The notes beneath the pieces were generated by a model. That model saw only the letters and a program-made list of their open reading frames with translations. It made no database searches and was not told the DNA's origin. Positions 1-6,697 of a stretch of DNA of 14,031 bases are shown here, piece by piece. How positions within the stretch are numbered: position 1 is the stretch's first letter; each line of letters opens with the position of its first letter. The position numbers and the translations under genes were made by a program. Source of the stretch: JBDNDK01 sp046719185. GTDB lineage: Bacteria > Armatimonadota > UBA5829. Location: assembly GCA_046719185.1 (NCBI GenBank), contig JBDNDK010000047.1:1-14031 (forward strand), read 5' to 3'.

Positions 1-2
1 AG

Positions 3-98
3 CCTGATATGTTTGCAAGCAAGTTACCGCAAACACCGGAAATTTCCTTTTTAAAGCAGCTCATGAACAAATTAACAAAATATCAATTCCCCCTTTGA
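3..98 (+). CDS. possible C-terminal fragment of an unidentified protein, cut by window start
   Basis: Frame 3 is open from the window edge and ends at TGA 96-98, giving about 31 residues with a plausible protein-like composition (PDMFASKLPQ, then a Lys/Leu-rich helix-like tail). I do not recognise a family. The last four codons (QFPL) and the stop lie inside a 17-base sequence that recurs at 132-148 as part of a hairpin repeat. The natural C-terminus may therefore have been replaced when a repeat landed in the 3' end of the gene. The other forward frames are stopped early. The open stretch is short enough to be chance, so confidence is low. Confidence 0.3.
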   Translation, partial: PDMFASKLPQTPEISFLKQLMNKLTKYQFPL

Positions 99-100
99 AG
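84..100 (+). repeat. partial copy of the cassette's hairpin repeat
   Basis: CAATTCCCCCTTTGAAG at 84-100 is an exact 17-base match to 132-148, 48 bases downstream, where it forms the outer edge of the full repeat. Only the outer half of the first hairpin is present here. It could be a truncated repeat, or a duplication made when the element inserted. Confidence 0.6.
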
Positions 101-132
101 CAAGCTCTTGAGCGAAATGAATACTAAAAAAC

Positions 133-179
133 AATTCCCCCTTTGAAGGGGGAAAAGCCGTTAGGCTTGGGGGATGTAA
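133..179 (+). repeat. left double-hairpin inverted repeat of the DUF559 cassette
   Basis: The order is AATT, a perfect hairpin CCCCCTTTGAAGGGGG, a second hairpin AAGCCGTTAGGCTT, then GGGGGATGT. The element at 577-623, read on the opposite strand, has the same order of parts: an AATTCCC edge, a C/G-run hairpin, a second short hairpin, and the same GGGGGATGT end. The two copies thus form terminal inverted repeats around the endonuclease-like gene. The second hairpin differs in sequence but keeps its pairing. Confidence 0.8.
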
Positions 180-183
180 TTGC

Positions 184-537
184 TTATCTATTATCAGCTA
201 TCCATTGCTTTATACTCTCTACCACACCTTCAATATTCTTTAATATATCTTCATTATTATATCTCAATATATGATAGCCTTATGATTTCAGATATTCTTC
301 TCTTTTAGTGTGCATATCATTGTTAAACTCATGTGAGTAACCATCTATTTCTATTATCATCATCAAATCTTTACAAAGAAAATCTGTAATATAATTGCCT
401 ATGGGTTTTTGTCTGTTGAATGTGAAACCTAGTTGCTTTGCTTTTATTTGATTCCATAACAATACCTCAGCAAGATTCCCACTTTTTCTATTTGCTCTTG
501 CTAGATTTTTTAGTTTTGGATTGTATTTATTTAGCAT
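184..537 (-). pseudogene. DUF559 (Vsr-like PD-(D/E)XK) endonuclease-domain gene with one premature stop
   Basis: The ATG at 537 begins an 85-residue open frame that ends at TAA 282-280. The same frame then continues for 31 codons to TAA 186-184 and encodes the expected end of the family: after EEYLKS comes the stop, then GYHILRYNNEDILKNIEG. The full length would be about 117 residues, which is normal for DUF559. Visible core residues are ITDF and IEIDGYSH, which fit the PD-(D/E)XK nuclease fold related to Vsr. A Leu codon TTA changed to TAA by one base would explain the stop, since DUF559 proteins usually read L-G-Y/F here. No frameshift is needed, so the loss looks recent. The role of DUF559 proteins is not established. 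A sequencing error cannot be excluded. Confidence 0.85.
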
Positions 538-576
538 TAAAATGTTGTCCTATGGATAGATTTATTGCCAATTATT

Positions 577-623
577 TTAACATCCCCCGGCACTTTGTGC
601 CACCCCCTTTATAAGAGGGAATT
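577..623 (-). repeat. right double-hairpin inverted repeat of the DUF559 cassette
   Basis: Read on the minus strand from 623: AATTCCCTCTTATAAAGGGGG, a second hairpin GGCACAAAGTGCC, then GGGGGATGTTAA. This mirrors the element at 133-179 in order and orientation. The second hairpin stem is GGCAC/GTGCC here and AAGCC/GGCTT on the left. The pairing is kept while the sequence changes. Confidence 0.8.
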
Positions 624-678
624 ATTATATAGTCACTCCGCTCAAGAAGACAGAAAAATCTCACTTCTAACTTCTAAT

Positions 679-1824
679 TTATGTCTTCTCAAGCAAATAG
701 AGATACTCTTTAACATGTATGTTTCTTGAGCTAAGGTTTCTGCTACCTCTGAAGGTGTTGTATTTTGTTTCCAGTGTATCCACTTTGCCAAAGGATTTGA
801 GCATTGATATCATATCTTCAAGTGATATAAAGCCTTCAGAATTGAATGATACTAAGATATACTTAGCTTTCAGTTTAGATACTAAATCTCTAAGCTCATT
901 ATAGGCATGTCTGGACTTATTATATTTTGATCTGTTCCAATTATCTGGAATACCTGAAACCTTGCTTATATTCTTCGGTTCTTTATATTCTGCTATTACA
1001 TTGAGCATAAAATAGTTTGAGCCATAAGGATGCTGATTGTATGGGGGGTCTAGATAGGCAAGGTCAACTTCTTCTATTTCATTAGCCAGCTTGTTAGAAT
1101 CTTGCTGATATACTTTATAATCACAATTAAAATTACTAAATACAGGAAACTTTAGATTGATATCACCAAGTATCCTAGTAAGTGCATCTTGATTTTTGCC
1201 ACCATACTGCCCAATGCCTGTTTCCTTATTTTTATAGAAACCTTTGAATACACCTGCTGTGTTTGCATGCACAGATGCTGAAGATAGCAATGGAGCTAAA
1301 AAGTAGCATTGGATTTCTGCTGGCAATTCATCAATTATCTGCCTTGCAGTGTCTATATATTTGGCATTTCTTGGAGTATAAAACACCCTATCATCTTTTG
1401 ATATTTTATTCTCATCTTTGGGTGCATAATGCTTGTATATTATACCTTCAGAAAGAGTCATAATATCTAATCTGAATTTTATATCTTCATATATCTCTTT
1501 TAATCTATTGATATCTAATGATTCTTTGTTAGATAGATAACAGGAATTGATAATATATGAATATTTCTCAATATCATTTGCAATTACAAGTGATGAGTGT
1601 TGCTTTAGATATCTTGCCACTACTCCAGAACCGGAGAATACATCAAATGTGGATATTTTATCTTTGTTTAATCTGTTTTTTACAACAGCAATGCCATTTC
1701 CTATAAAATCTAATAATGCTCTTTTATTGCCAATATAAGTTATTAACTGCTCATATAAATAATCATAATTTTCATTTATAAGATGGACATTGCTTCTTTT
1801 ATCATCAGAAAGATGAACCTGCAT
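679..1824 (-). CDS. D12-class DNA adenine-N6 methyltransferase, apparently without a partner nuclease
   Basis: The 381-residue protein transfers a methyl group from SAM to adenine N6 in DNA. Motif order is alpha-class: TYIGNKR (29-35), SAM-binding FSGSG (63-67), a long middle section that would hold the target-recognition region, then catalytic DPPY (259-262) followed by NQHPYGSNYF. A TTG at 1845 would add seven residues, but the ATG at 1824 is preferred because AGGAGA (1829-1834) sits just before it and overlaps the longer version. It lies 36 bases after the UroD-family gene on the same strand, with no terminator between them, so they may be co-transcribed. No recognisable restriction enzyme is adjacent. 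The broken DUF559 gene lies downstream in the same direction. The recognition sequence cannot be read from the protein. Confidence 0.92.
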   Translation of the reverse strand: MQVHLSDDKRSNVHLINENYDYLYEQLITYIGNKRALLDFIGNGIAVVKNRLNKDKISTFDVFSGSGVVARYLKQHSSLVIANDIEKYSYIINSCYLSNKESLDINRLKEIYEDIKFRLDIMTLSEGIIYKHYAPKDENKISKDDRVFYTPRNAKYIDTARQIIDELPAEIQCYFLAPLLSSASVHANTAGVFKGFYKNKETGIGQYGGKNQDALTRILGDINLKFPVFSNFNCDYKVYQQDSNKLANEIEEVDLAYLDPPYNQHPYGSNYFMLNVIAEYKEPKNISKVSGIPDNWNRSKYNKSRHAYNELRDLVSKLKAKYILVSFNSEGFISLEDMISMLKSFGKVDTLETKYNTFRGSRNLSSRNIHVKEYLYLLEKT

Positions 1825-1828
1825 ATTA

Positions 1829-1834
1829 TCTCCT
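1829..1834 (-). promoter_or_regulatory. ribosome binding site fixing the methylase start at ATG 1824
   Basis: On the minus strand AGGAGA is followed by TAAT and the ATG at 1824. The upstream in-frame TTG (1845) has no comparable site and would place this motif inside the coding sequence. Confidence 0.7.
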
Positions 1835-1860
1835 ATAAAATGCAAAGGTTACATAATTTA

Positions 1861-2961
1861 TTAGTATGTGCATTCCTTGCAAGCATCCACAAATGCCTGT
1901 ATATTCTCAGTTTCTCCAAAGAAAAAATGATCACTAGGACAGCAGATATATCCACCATCAGGACAAGCAGCATGCAGCTTAAATACCATTTCTCTAATTT
2001 TCTGTGGATTTCCTCTTTCAAAACCTTCATTCTGGTCAAATCCACCAATAAAAAACAGCTTGTCTCCAACCTGTTTGCTGGCTTCTTCAAGTATGCAGTC
2101 TCCACCCATCCCCGGAGGTGTCATAGTTTCCAATCCATCAGTGCCATTTTGAACAACTAAATCCAAAACTTTCATCACACCACCACAAAGATGATATACA
2201 GTCTTAATTCCAATAGAATGCAAAGCATCTACATGTTGTTTATCATAAGGCAAACAAAACTCTTCATGCATAGCAGGGCTAATAACAGTGTTTGAACCAC
2301 CACCTCCACCAAGCTCTACCAAATCGAAAGGAACTTCATTTTCCATCATCTCTATGGTTTTGAGCTGGTTATCCACCATACTCTGCAAAGCATAATTCAT
2401 CCAATCTGGTTCATCCATAGCAGTCATTATGGCATTTTCTGTGCCTATCAATTCACACATAGACTGCCAAGCACCCATTTGTCCATAACACCAAATAATG
2501 CCTCTGATAATGCCTCTATCACCAAGCTGTTCTTTTAGATTTTTGACAGGTGTGCCGTCAATGCTGCTTGGAACAGGGAAATATTTCTTAAACAGCTCAA
2601 AATCTTCTTTATTCTTAATCATATGCTCAACTATCCATTGAGTGAATTTATTTGAAGCCATTTTGACTGTGAGGTTACCTTCTGGTGTTTTTATGTTCTC
2701 TATCCAGCTGCGTGTACCATCTGAATCAGTGCCTAAATCAACAACTTCAACTTGCCAGTTTGCAAGGTCCTTTTCATCAAAATTATGGATCGGACCAGCA
2801 TATATAGCCATATCCATATCAAATTTTTCATAAGCCTCAAATGCATTTATTCCGCCTAAATAGTTATCTAGATAATAACTCATCCAATTGTGCACTTGGC
2901 AAGGTAGTCTATCCGGTTTTTGATTATTAAGTGCTATAAGCATTCTTTCTCTTGATGTCAT
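1861..2961 (-). CDS. UroD-superfamily protein, probably a cobamide-dependent methyltransferase (MtaA/CmuA-like)
   Basis: The 366-residue protein belongs to the uroporphyrinogen decarboxylase superfamily (N-terminus MTSRERMLIALNNQKPDRLP). The UroD signature Arg-Gln-Ala-Gly-Arg is absent. Instead it carries His257-X-Cys259 (YHLCGG) and Cys340/Cys341 (GYICCPSDHF), the spacing expected for the zinc ligands that activate a thiol in MtaA/MtbA-type methylcobamide methyltransferases. It therefore probably moves a methyl group between a corrinoid protein and an acceptor, not a step in haem synthesis. The methyl donor is unknown and no corrinoid protein gene is in view. The ATG at 2961 has GGAG upstream. 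It is divergent from hydG across a 172-base gap and is followed by the methylase 36 bases on. Confidence 0.8.
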   Translation of the reverse strand: MTSRERMLIALNNQKPDRLPCQVHNWMSYYLDNYLGGINAFEAYEKFDMDMAIYAGPIHNFDEKDLANWQVEVVDLGTDSDGTRSWIENIKTPEGNLTVKMASNKFTQWIVEHMIKNKEDFELFKKYFPVPSSIDGTPVKNLKEQLGDRGIIRGIIWCYGQMGAWQSMCELIGTENAIMTAMDEPDWMNYALQSMVDNQLKTIEMMENEVPFDLVELGGGGGSNTVISPAMHEEFCLPYDKQHVDALHSIGIKTVYHLCGGVMKVLDLVVQNGTDGLETMTPPGMGGDCILEEASKQVGDKLFFIGGFDQNEGFERGNPQKIREMVFKLHAACPDGGYICCPSDHFFFGETENIQAFVDACKECTY

Positions 2962-3025
2962 AAAATACTCCAGTTAGAAAAATTAAGCTTTTTGTAATAT
3001 TATGTCTAATTCAAATTTGTATGTA

Positions 3026-3086
3026 TTGAACTCTTAAATAAAGGATATGATAATAATAACACTTAATCAAGATAAGTGTATATAAT
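3026..3086 (+). promoter_or_regulatory. promoter candidates for hydG-hydE
   Basis: Two candidates stand in the divergent gap. TTGAAC (3026-3031), a 17-base spacer and GATAAT (3049-3054) make a reasonable sigma-A-type pair. A perfect TATAAT stands at 3081-3086 without a good -35 box. The second is directly preceded by the palindrome at 3059-3079. A promoter for the divergent UroD-family gene must also lie here, but I could not pick one. Confidence 0.45.
3059..3079 (+). promoter_or_regulatory. palindromic operator candidate upstream of hydG
   Basis: Perfect 7-base arms ACACTTA and TAAGTGT are separated by seven bases, ending one base before a TATAAT. The position overlaps the spacer and -35 region of the downstream promoter candidate and lies just after the upstream one. 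A dimeric regulator bound here would affect hydGE, and possibly the divergent gene. The arms do not match the Rex consensus or the Fnr/CRP consensus. Confidence 0.4.
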
Positions 3087-3133
3087 GTATCTGATATAAA
3101 ATAAATATTGAATATTGGAAAGAAGGTAATTTG

Positions 3134-4543
3134 ATGGGCAATGCTGCACACACACAAGAAGGTTTTGTGGATAATGATTTAATCTATAGCCTTTTAGATA
3201 CAGCAAAGAATGCTGATAAGGACAAAGTTTTAAGTGTTATAGAAAAAGCTAAAGAGTGCAATGGATTAAACTTAGAGGAACTTGCATTACTTCTTCAAAC
3301 AGAAGATGAAGAGATAATTCAAGAGCTTTATTCTGCTGCTTTATATGTGAAAAACAAAATATATGGCAAAAGAATGGTTTTCTTTGCACCTTTATATGTG
3401 AGCAATGTTTGTGCAAACAACTGTTTATATTGTGCTTTCAGAAGGGATAATACAGAGCTTCAAAGAAAAGTGCTCTCTATTGATGAAATAAAGCATGAAA
3501 CAGAAATACTGCTGAAGCAAGGGCACAAGAGAGTGCTTTTGGTGGCTGGTGAACACCCAACACAAAGTGGAATTGATTTTATAGAAAAAGCAGTTGAAGC
3601 TGTGTATAGTGTGAAAGTTGGGAATGCCAGCATTAGAAGAATTAATGTGAATTGTGCACCATTATCTGTTGAAGATTTCAGAAGATTAAAAGCATGCAAT
3701 ATTGGGACATATCAATGTTTCCAAGAGACCTATCATATTGATGTTTATGCACAAATGCATCCATCAGGTCCTAAAGCTGATTATTTGTGGAGACTGCATG
3801 CTCCTGATAGAGCTATGGAAGCTGGGATTGATGATATTGGTGTGGGAGCATTATTTGGACTAACTGATTATAGATTTGAAGTGATGGCAGTTTTGATGCA
3901 TTCTAATTATCTGGACAAGAAATTCGGTGTTGGACCTCACACAATATCAGTGCCAAGAATAGAGCCTGCATTAAATGCTCCTGCGGCAAATCAGCCACCT
4001 AGCCCTGTTACTGATGATGATATGAGAAGAATAGTATCTAGTTTGAGGCTAGCTGTGCCATACACTGGAATTATATTATCAACAAGGGAGAGACCAGAGT
4101 TTAGAAATGAGCTGATTGGTTTAGGTGTATCTCAAATAAGTGCAGGTTCAAGAACATCACCTGGTGGTTATTCTGAGGCTGAGGCAAACAAAGTTGAGGC
4201 TGAGCAATTCTTTATTGGTGATGAGAGAAGCTTATCTGAGGTAATGGCAAAATTGTGTGAATATGGATATATACCAAGTTTCTGTACTGCATGTTATAGA
4301 CAAGGGAGAACTGGTGAAACATTTATGGGTCTTGCAAAGCATGGAGAGATACATAAAATGTGCGGACCAAATGCAATTTTATCATTCAAAGAATATTTAA
4401 TGGACTATGCTGATGAAAGAGCAAAAGCAGAAGGAGAAAGAGTGATAGCAGAGTCCCTTGAAGAACTTCCAGCAAGGTTAAGGGAGAAAACAATGAAGCT
4501 TTTGACTGTTATAGAACAAGGCAAAAGAGATGTTTATATCTAA
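3134..4543 (+). CDS. hydG: [FeFe]-hydrogenase H-cluster maturase HydG (radical SAM tyrosine lyase)
   Basis: HydG cleaves tyrosine to supply the CO and cyanide ligands of the hydrogenase H-cluster. The 469-residue length is normal for the family. The radical-SAM cluster motif CX3CX2C is at Cys93, Cys97 and Cys100 (CANNCLYC). The C-terminal auxiliary cluster motif CX2CX22C is intact, beginning FCTACYRQGRTG and ending at the Cys of HKMCGPN. These two motifs together separate HydG from ThiH. AGAAGG (3121-3126) stands seven bases before the ATG at 3134; the adjacent TTG at 3131 is less likely. hydE follows 19 bases after the stop. HydF and the hydrogenase itself are not in the window. CpG is almost absent: three sites counted by eye in 1.4 kb. 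Confidence 0.97.
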   Translation: MGNAAHTQEGFVDNDLIYSLLDTAKNADKDKVLSVIEKAKECNGLNLEELALLLQTEDEEIIQELYSAALYVKNKIYGKRMVFFAPLYVSNVCANNCLYCAFRRDNTELQRKVLSIDEIKHETEILLKQGHKRVLLVAGEHPTQSGIDFIEKAVEAVYSVKVGNASIRRINVNCAPLSVEDFRRLKACNIGTYQCFQETYHIDVYAQMHPSGPKADYLWRLHAPDRAMEAGIDDIGVGALFGLTDYRFEVMAVLMHSNYLDKKFGVGPHTISVPRIEPALNAPAANQPPSPVTDDDMRRIVSSLRLAVPYTGIILSTRERPEFRNELIGLGVSQISAGSRTSPGGYSEAEANKVEAEQFFIGDERSLSEVMAKLCEYGYIPSFCTACYRQGRTGETFMGLAKHGEIHKMCGPNAILSFKEYLMDYADERAKAEGERVIAESLEELPARLREKTMKLLTVIEQGKRDVYI

Positions 4544-4562
4544 TAAATGATGAGGGTTATAC

Positions 4563-5645
4563 ATGCCAGATAAACAATTGATAGAAAAATGCATAAATAC
4601 TGGTGATCTAAACAGAGAAGAAATTTTAGAGCTCTTAAAGCTGCCTTCTCATGAAGTGCCTATGCTGATTAAGGCTGGTGATGAAGTGAGAAGAAGATAT
4701 TGTGGAGATGAAGTGCATATAAGAGCATTAGTGGAGTTTTCTAATGTTTGCTCAAGAAACTGCAATTATTGTGGACTTAGGTCTCATAATTCTAAGATAA
4801 AAAGATATGAGATGCCTCCTGAGGAAATAGTAGAGCTTGCAGTGCAGCTTGATAAAAAGGGATTAAAGACTATTGTTCTGCAGTCTGGTGAGAACCCTCA
4901 TTATACTGCTGAAATTATTGCTGATATTATAAGAAAAATAAAAGACAAAACTGATATGGCAATCACTTTGTGTGTTGGTGAAAGACCTTATGATGATTAT
5001 AAGCTATGGAAAGAAGCTGGTGCTGACAGATATTTATTAAGACATGAAACTGCAAATAAAGAACATTATGAAAAGCTTCATCCTGATAGCAAATTTGAAG
5101 ATAGGATGCAGTGTTTGTATTGGCTGAAGGAAATAGGTTTTCAAACGGGTGTTGGGTGTATGGTTGGGTCACCATATCAAACCTATGATTGCTTAGCTGA
5201 TGATTTGGAATTTATAAAGAGTTTTGAGCCTGATATGATAGGAATAGGACCTTATATTTCTCATCCGGACACTCCATTTACTGGTTTTGAGAATGGAACA
5301 GTTGAGATGACCCTAAAGATGGTTGCTCTGGCTAGAATCATATCCAGAACAGCATTATTGCCTGCAACAACTGCCATTGGTTCTATTGATGAATTAGGCA
5401 GAGAAAAAGCTCTTGAAGCTGGTGCTGATGTAGTGATGCCAAATTATACGCCACTCAAATATAGAGAGAATTATGAGATATATCCAAATAAGAGATGTAT
5501 CAATGAGGATCCAATTCATTGTCATGGATGTATGCAAAATAGGATACTTTCTGTGGGAAGAGTTGTCTCAAAGGAAAAGGGTCATTCTAGAAAAAAAATC
5601 ATATTGGGTAATATTTCCACAACAAAATATTTTTTGAACTACTAA
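4563..5645 (+). CDS. hydE: [FeFe]-hydrogenase H-cluster maturase HydE (radical SAM)
   Basis: HydE acts with HydG and HydF in assembling the H-cluster diiron subcluster. The protein has 360 residues. The radical-SAM cysteines are Cys63, Cys67 and Cys70 (CSRNCNYC). A second, optional cluster site is present as Cys312-X7-Cys320-X2-Cys323 (CINEDPIHCHGC), the spacing known from Thermotoga HydE; many homologues lack it. The ATG at 4563 has GAGGG upstream and follows hydG by 19 bases, so the two form an operon. The tail after about residue 340 (Lys-rich, ending KYFLNY) looks slightly longer than usual. The stop codon overlaps the base of the terminator hairpin. Confidence 0.96.
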   Translation: MPDKQLIEKCINTGDLNREEILELLKLPSHEVPMLIKAGDEVRRRYCGDEVHIRALVEFSNVCSRNCNYCGLRSHNSKIKRYEMPPEEIVELAVQLDKKGLKTIVLQSGENPHYTAEIIADIIRKIKDKTDMAITLCVGERPYDDYKLWKEAGADRYLLRHETANKEHYEKLHPDSKFEDRMQCLYWLKEIGFQTGVGCMVGSPYQTYDCLADDLEFIKSFEPDMIGIGPYISHPDTPFTGFENGTVEMTLKMVALARIISRTALLPATTAIGSIDELGREKALEAGADVVMPNYTPLKYRENYEIYPNKRCINEDPIHCHGCMQNRILSVGRVVSKEKGHSRKKIILGNISTTKYFLNY

Positions 5646-5671
5646 AACGGTTTTAATAAAGCCGTTTTTTT
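5644..5671 (+). terminator. rho-independent terminator of the hydGE operon
   Basis: AAAACGGTTTT and AAAGCCGTTTT pair as an 11-base stem (one G-U) with a three-base loop, followed by a run of T to 5671. It begins within the hydE stop codon. Confidence 0.9.
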
Positions 5672-5692
5672 GGTAAATTAAGGGATAAAAAT

Positions 5693-5721
5693 TTGACCTG
5701 CTGATGTGTGTATGTTAGCAT
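5693..5721 (+). promoter_or_regulatory. promoter of the yabE-like gene
   Basis: TTGACC (5693-5698), a 17-base spacer and TAGCAT (5716-5721) with an extended TG motif (TGT directly before it) form a good sigma-A promoter shortly after the hydE terminator. Transcription would start near 5728, leaving a leader of about 105 bases. Confidence 0.55.
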
Positions 5722-5745
5722 GAACCGTCAAAGCGGATGGAACAA

Positions 5746-5794
5746 GCGTGCGTTATTTCTTTATTTTACTCATATAAAATTGTAGTTCGCATGC
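5746..5794 (+). promoter_or_regulatory. CpG-rich leader with a possible stem upstream of the yabE-like gene
   Basis: The leader contains GCGTGCG (5746-5752) and CGCATGC (5788-5794), which can pair over seven bases with one G-U. The enclosed loop is about 35 bases. It does not show the conserved blocks of the ydaO c-di-AMP riboswitch, which often precedes cell-wall genes. A function is only suggested by its unusual composition. Confidence 0.25.
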
Positions 5795-5818
5795 ATTTTG
5801 TTTGATATGCAAAGACAA

Positions 5819-5826
5819 AAAGGAGG
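5819..5826 (+). promoter_or_regulatory. strong ribosome binding site selecting the TTG start at 5834
   Basis: AAAGGAGG lies seven bases before TTG 5834-5836. A TTG (5798) and an ATG (5807) farther upstream in the same frame would put this site inside the gene and lack a site of their own. Confidence 0.85.
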
Positions 5827-5833
5827 CGATGCT

Positions 5834-6676
5834 TTGCGAAAACGAATCAATCGGCTCGCTAGAATCGTTGTTACAGCAGCATTGGCAATACCAATGCTTA
5901 CAATGATGGCAGCCAACCGAGATGATGTCGTGCAAGCACAGCGTTTGGAAGCGGTGAAAGTGAAGGTTAAAATTGCCGGAACTAAAAAACATATCACCAC
6001 TACCCAGACAACTGTTGGAGCAGCCCTCAAGGAAGCAGGGATTGTGGTGGAACCTCTTGATGAGGTAACACCCGCGACGAATGAACAGCTTGTTAATGGA
6101 ATGGAAATTAGAGTTGTTCAAATTAGAGAAGTTATTGAGACTAGAAAAGAGCTCATAGCTTTTGAAAGAGAAAAACAATTTACTCATGACTTGAGACCAG
6201 GAATTGTGAAAGTAGTCAAACCCGGTCAGAGAGGTGAGAAAATTGTAAAATTTGTTGTTAGATATGAAGATGGAAAACCTGTTGAAAGGAAATCCGTCGG
6301 TGCAGAAGTTGTAAAAAAACCAGTTAATGAAGTGGTTCAAATTGGTTCTGCAGGAAGATATGTGAGCAGAGGAACCTTTCAAAGCAGAAAAGTGTTGATT
6401 ATGAATGCATCTGCTTATGATCCTGGTCCTAGAAGTTGTGGTAGATATGCAAGTGGTAGAACTGCTAATGGAATGAAAGCAGGCTATGGTATTGCAGCTG
6501 TTGACCCAAAAGTGATACCTCTAGGAACCAAGTTATATATTGAAGGGTATGGACATGCTGTTGCTGCTGATACTGGAAGTGCTATAAAAGGTCATAAAAT
6601 AGACTTGTGTTATGACACTTATGCTGAGGCAGTCAGGTTTGGCAGAAAAACAGTTACTGTGCACATATTAAAGTAG
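5834..6676 (+). CDS. YabE-like cell-wall protein: membrane anchor, DUF348, G5 and 3D domains
   Basis: This is probably a secreted or membrane-tethered peptidoglycan-acting protein of the YabE/Rpf2 group. With the TTG start it has 280 residues. A basic N-terminus (MRKRINRLAR) and hydrophobic segment (about 11-27) suggest an uncleaved anchor or signal peptide. A DUF348 repeat (about 37-90), a G5 domain (about 97-175) and a C-terminal 3D domain (about 190-280) follow. The 3D domain keeps its three aspartates in AVDP, AADTG and KIDLCYD, as in MltA-type lytic transglycosylases. In Bacillus yabE is followed by rnmV and ksgA; here rsmA follows directly and rnmV is absent. The first 85 or so codons use CGA, CGG and CGC arginine codons and many CpGs, unlike the rest of the gene and its neighbours. 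Confidence 0.88.
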   Translation: MRKRINRLARIVVTAALAIPMLTMMAANRDDVVQAQRLEAVKVKVKIAGTKKHITTTQTTVGAALKEAGIVVEPLDEVTPATNEQLVNGMEIRVVQIREVIETRKELIAFEREKQFTHDLRPGIVKVVKPGQRGEKIVKFVVRYEDGKPVERKSVGAEVVKKPVNEVVQIGSAGRYVSRGTFQSRKVLIMNASAYDPGPRSCGRYASGRTANGMKAGYGIAAVDPKVIPLGTKLYIEGYGHAVAADTGSAIKGHKIDLCYDTYAEAVRFGRKTVTVHILK

Positions 6677-6697
6677 AATCCGCTTAGACATTGACAC

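Larger units (their letters stand above)
133..623 (-). mobile_element. putative small DUF559 cassette bounded by inverted hairpin repeats
   Basis: A 491-base unit consists of two inverted, structurally equivalent repeats with one endonuclease-like gene (184-537, minus strand) and almost nothing else between them. No transposase or recombinase is present and no clear target-site duplication was found, although a partial third repeat lies just outside at 84-100. Calling this a mobile unit is inference from the layout: a nuclease gene framed by palindromic repeats recalls REP/RAYT arrangements. An alternative is that hairpin repeats simply accumulated on both sides of the gene. Confidence 0.4.

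Noticed and set aside
84..179. CRISPR-like pair of repeats spaced by 31 bases
   Set aside because: Only two copies of a 17-base sequence exist, one is partial, and the unit is explained by the hairpin repeat; no cas genes are present.
280..282. Stop-codon recoding (for example selenocysteine) in the DUF559 gene
   Set aside because: The codon is TAA, not TGA, and TAA ends other genes here, such as the DtxR-family regulator, darA and hydE, so a simple nonsense mutation is the better explanation.
1783..2160. Open frame of 125 codons on the plus strand across the methylase start and the UroD-family C-terminus
   Set aside because: It overlaps two well-supported minus-strand genes and has no motif.
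3059..3079. Rex or Fnr site at hydG
   Set aside because: The palindrome arms ACACTTA/TAAGTGT do not match TTGTTAA/TTAACAA or TTGAT/ATCAA well enough.
5722..5833. Possible ydaO-type c-di-AMP riboswitch before the yabE-like gene
   Set aside because: The leader is only about 105 bases and lacks the conserved G-rich blocks; no terminator stem or T run precedes the start codon.
5753..6382. Open frame of 209 codons on the minus strand opposite the yabE-like gene
   Set aside because: It is rich in Cys, His, Phe and Asn with no recognisable domain and covers a well-supported gene. An antisense RNA remains possible but a protein is unlikely.
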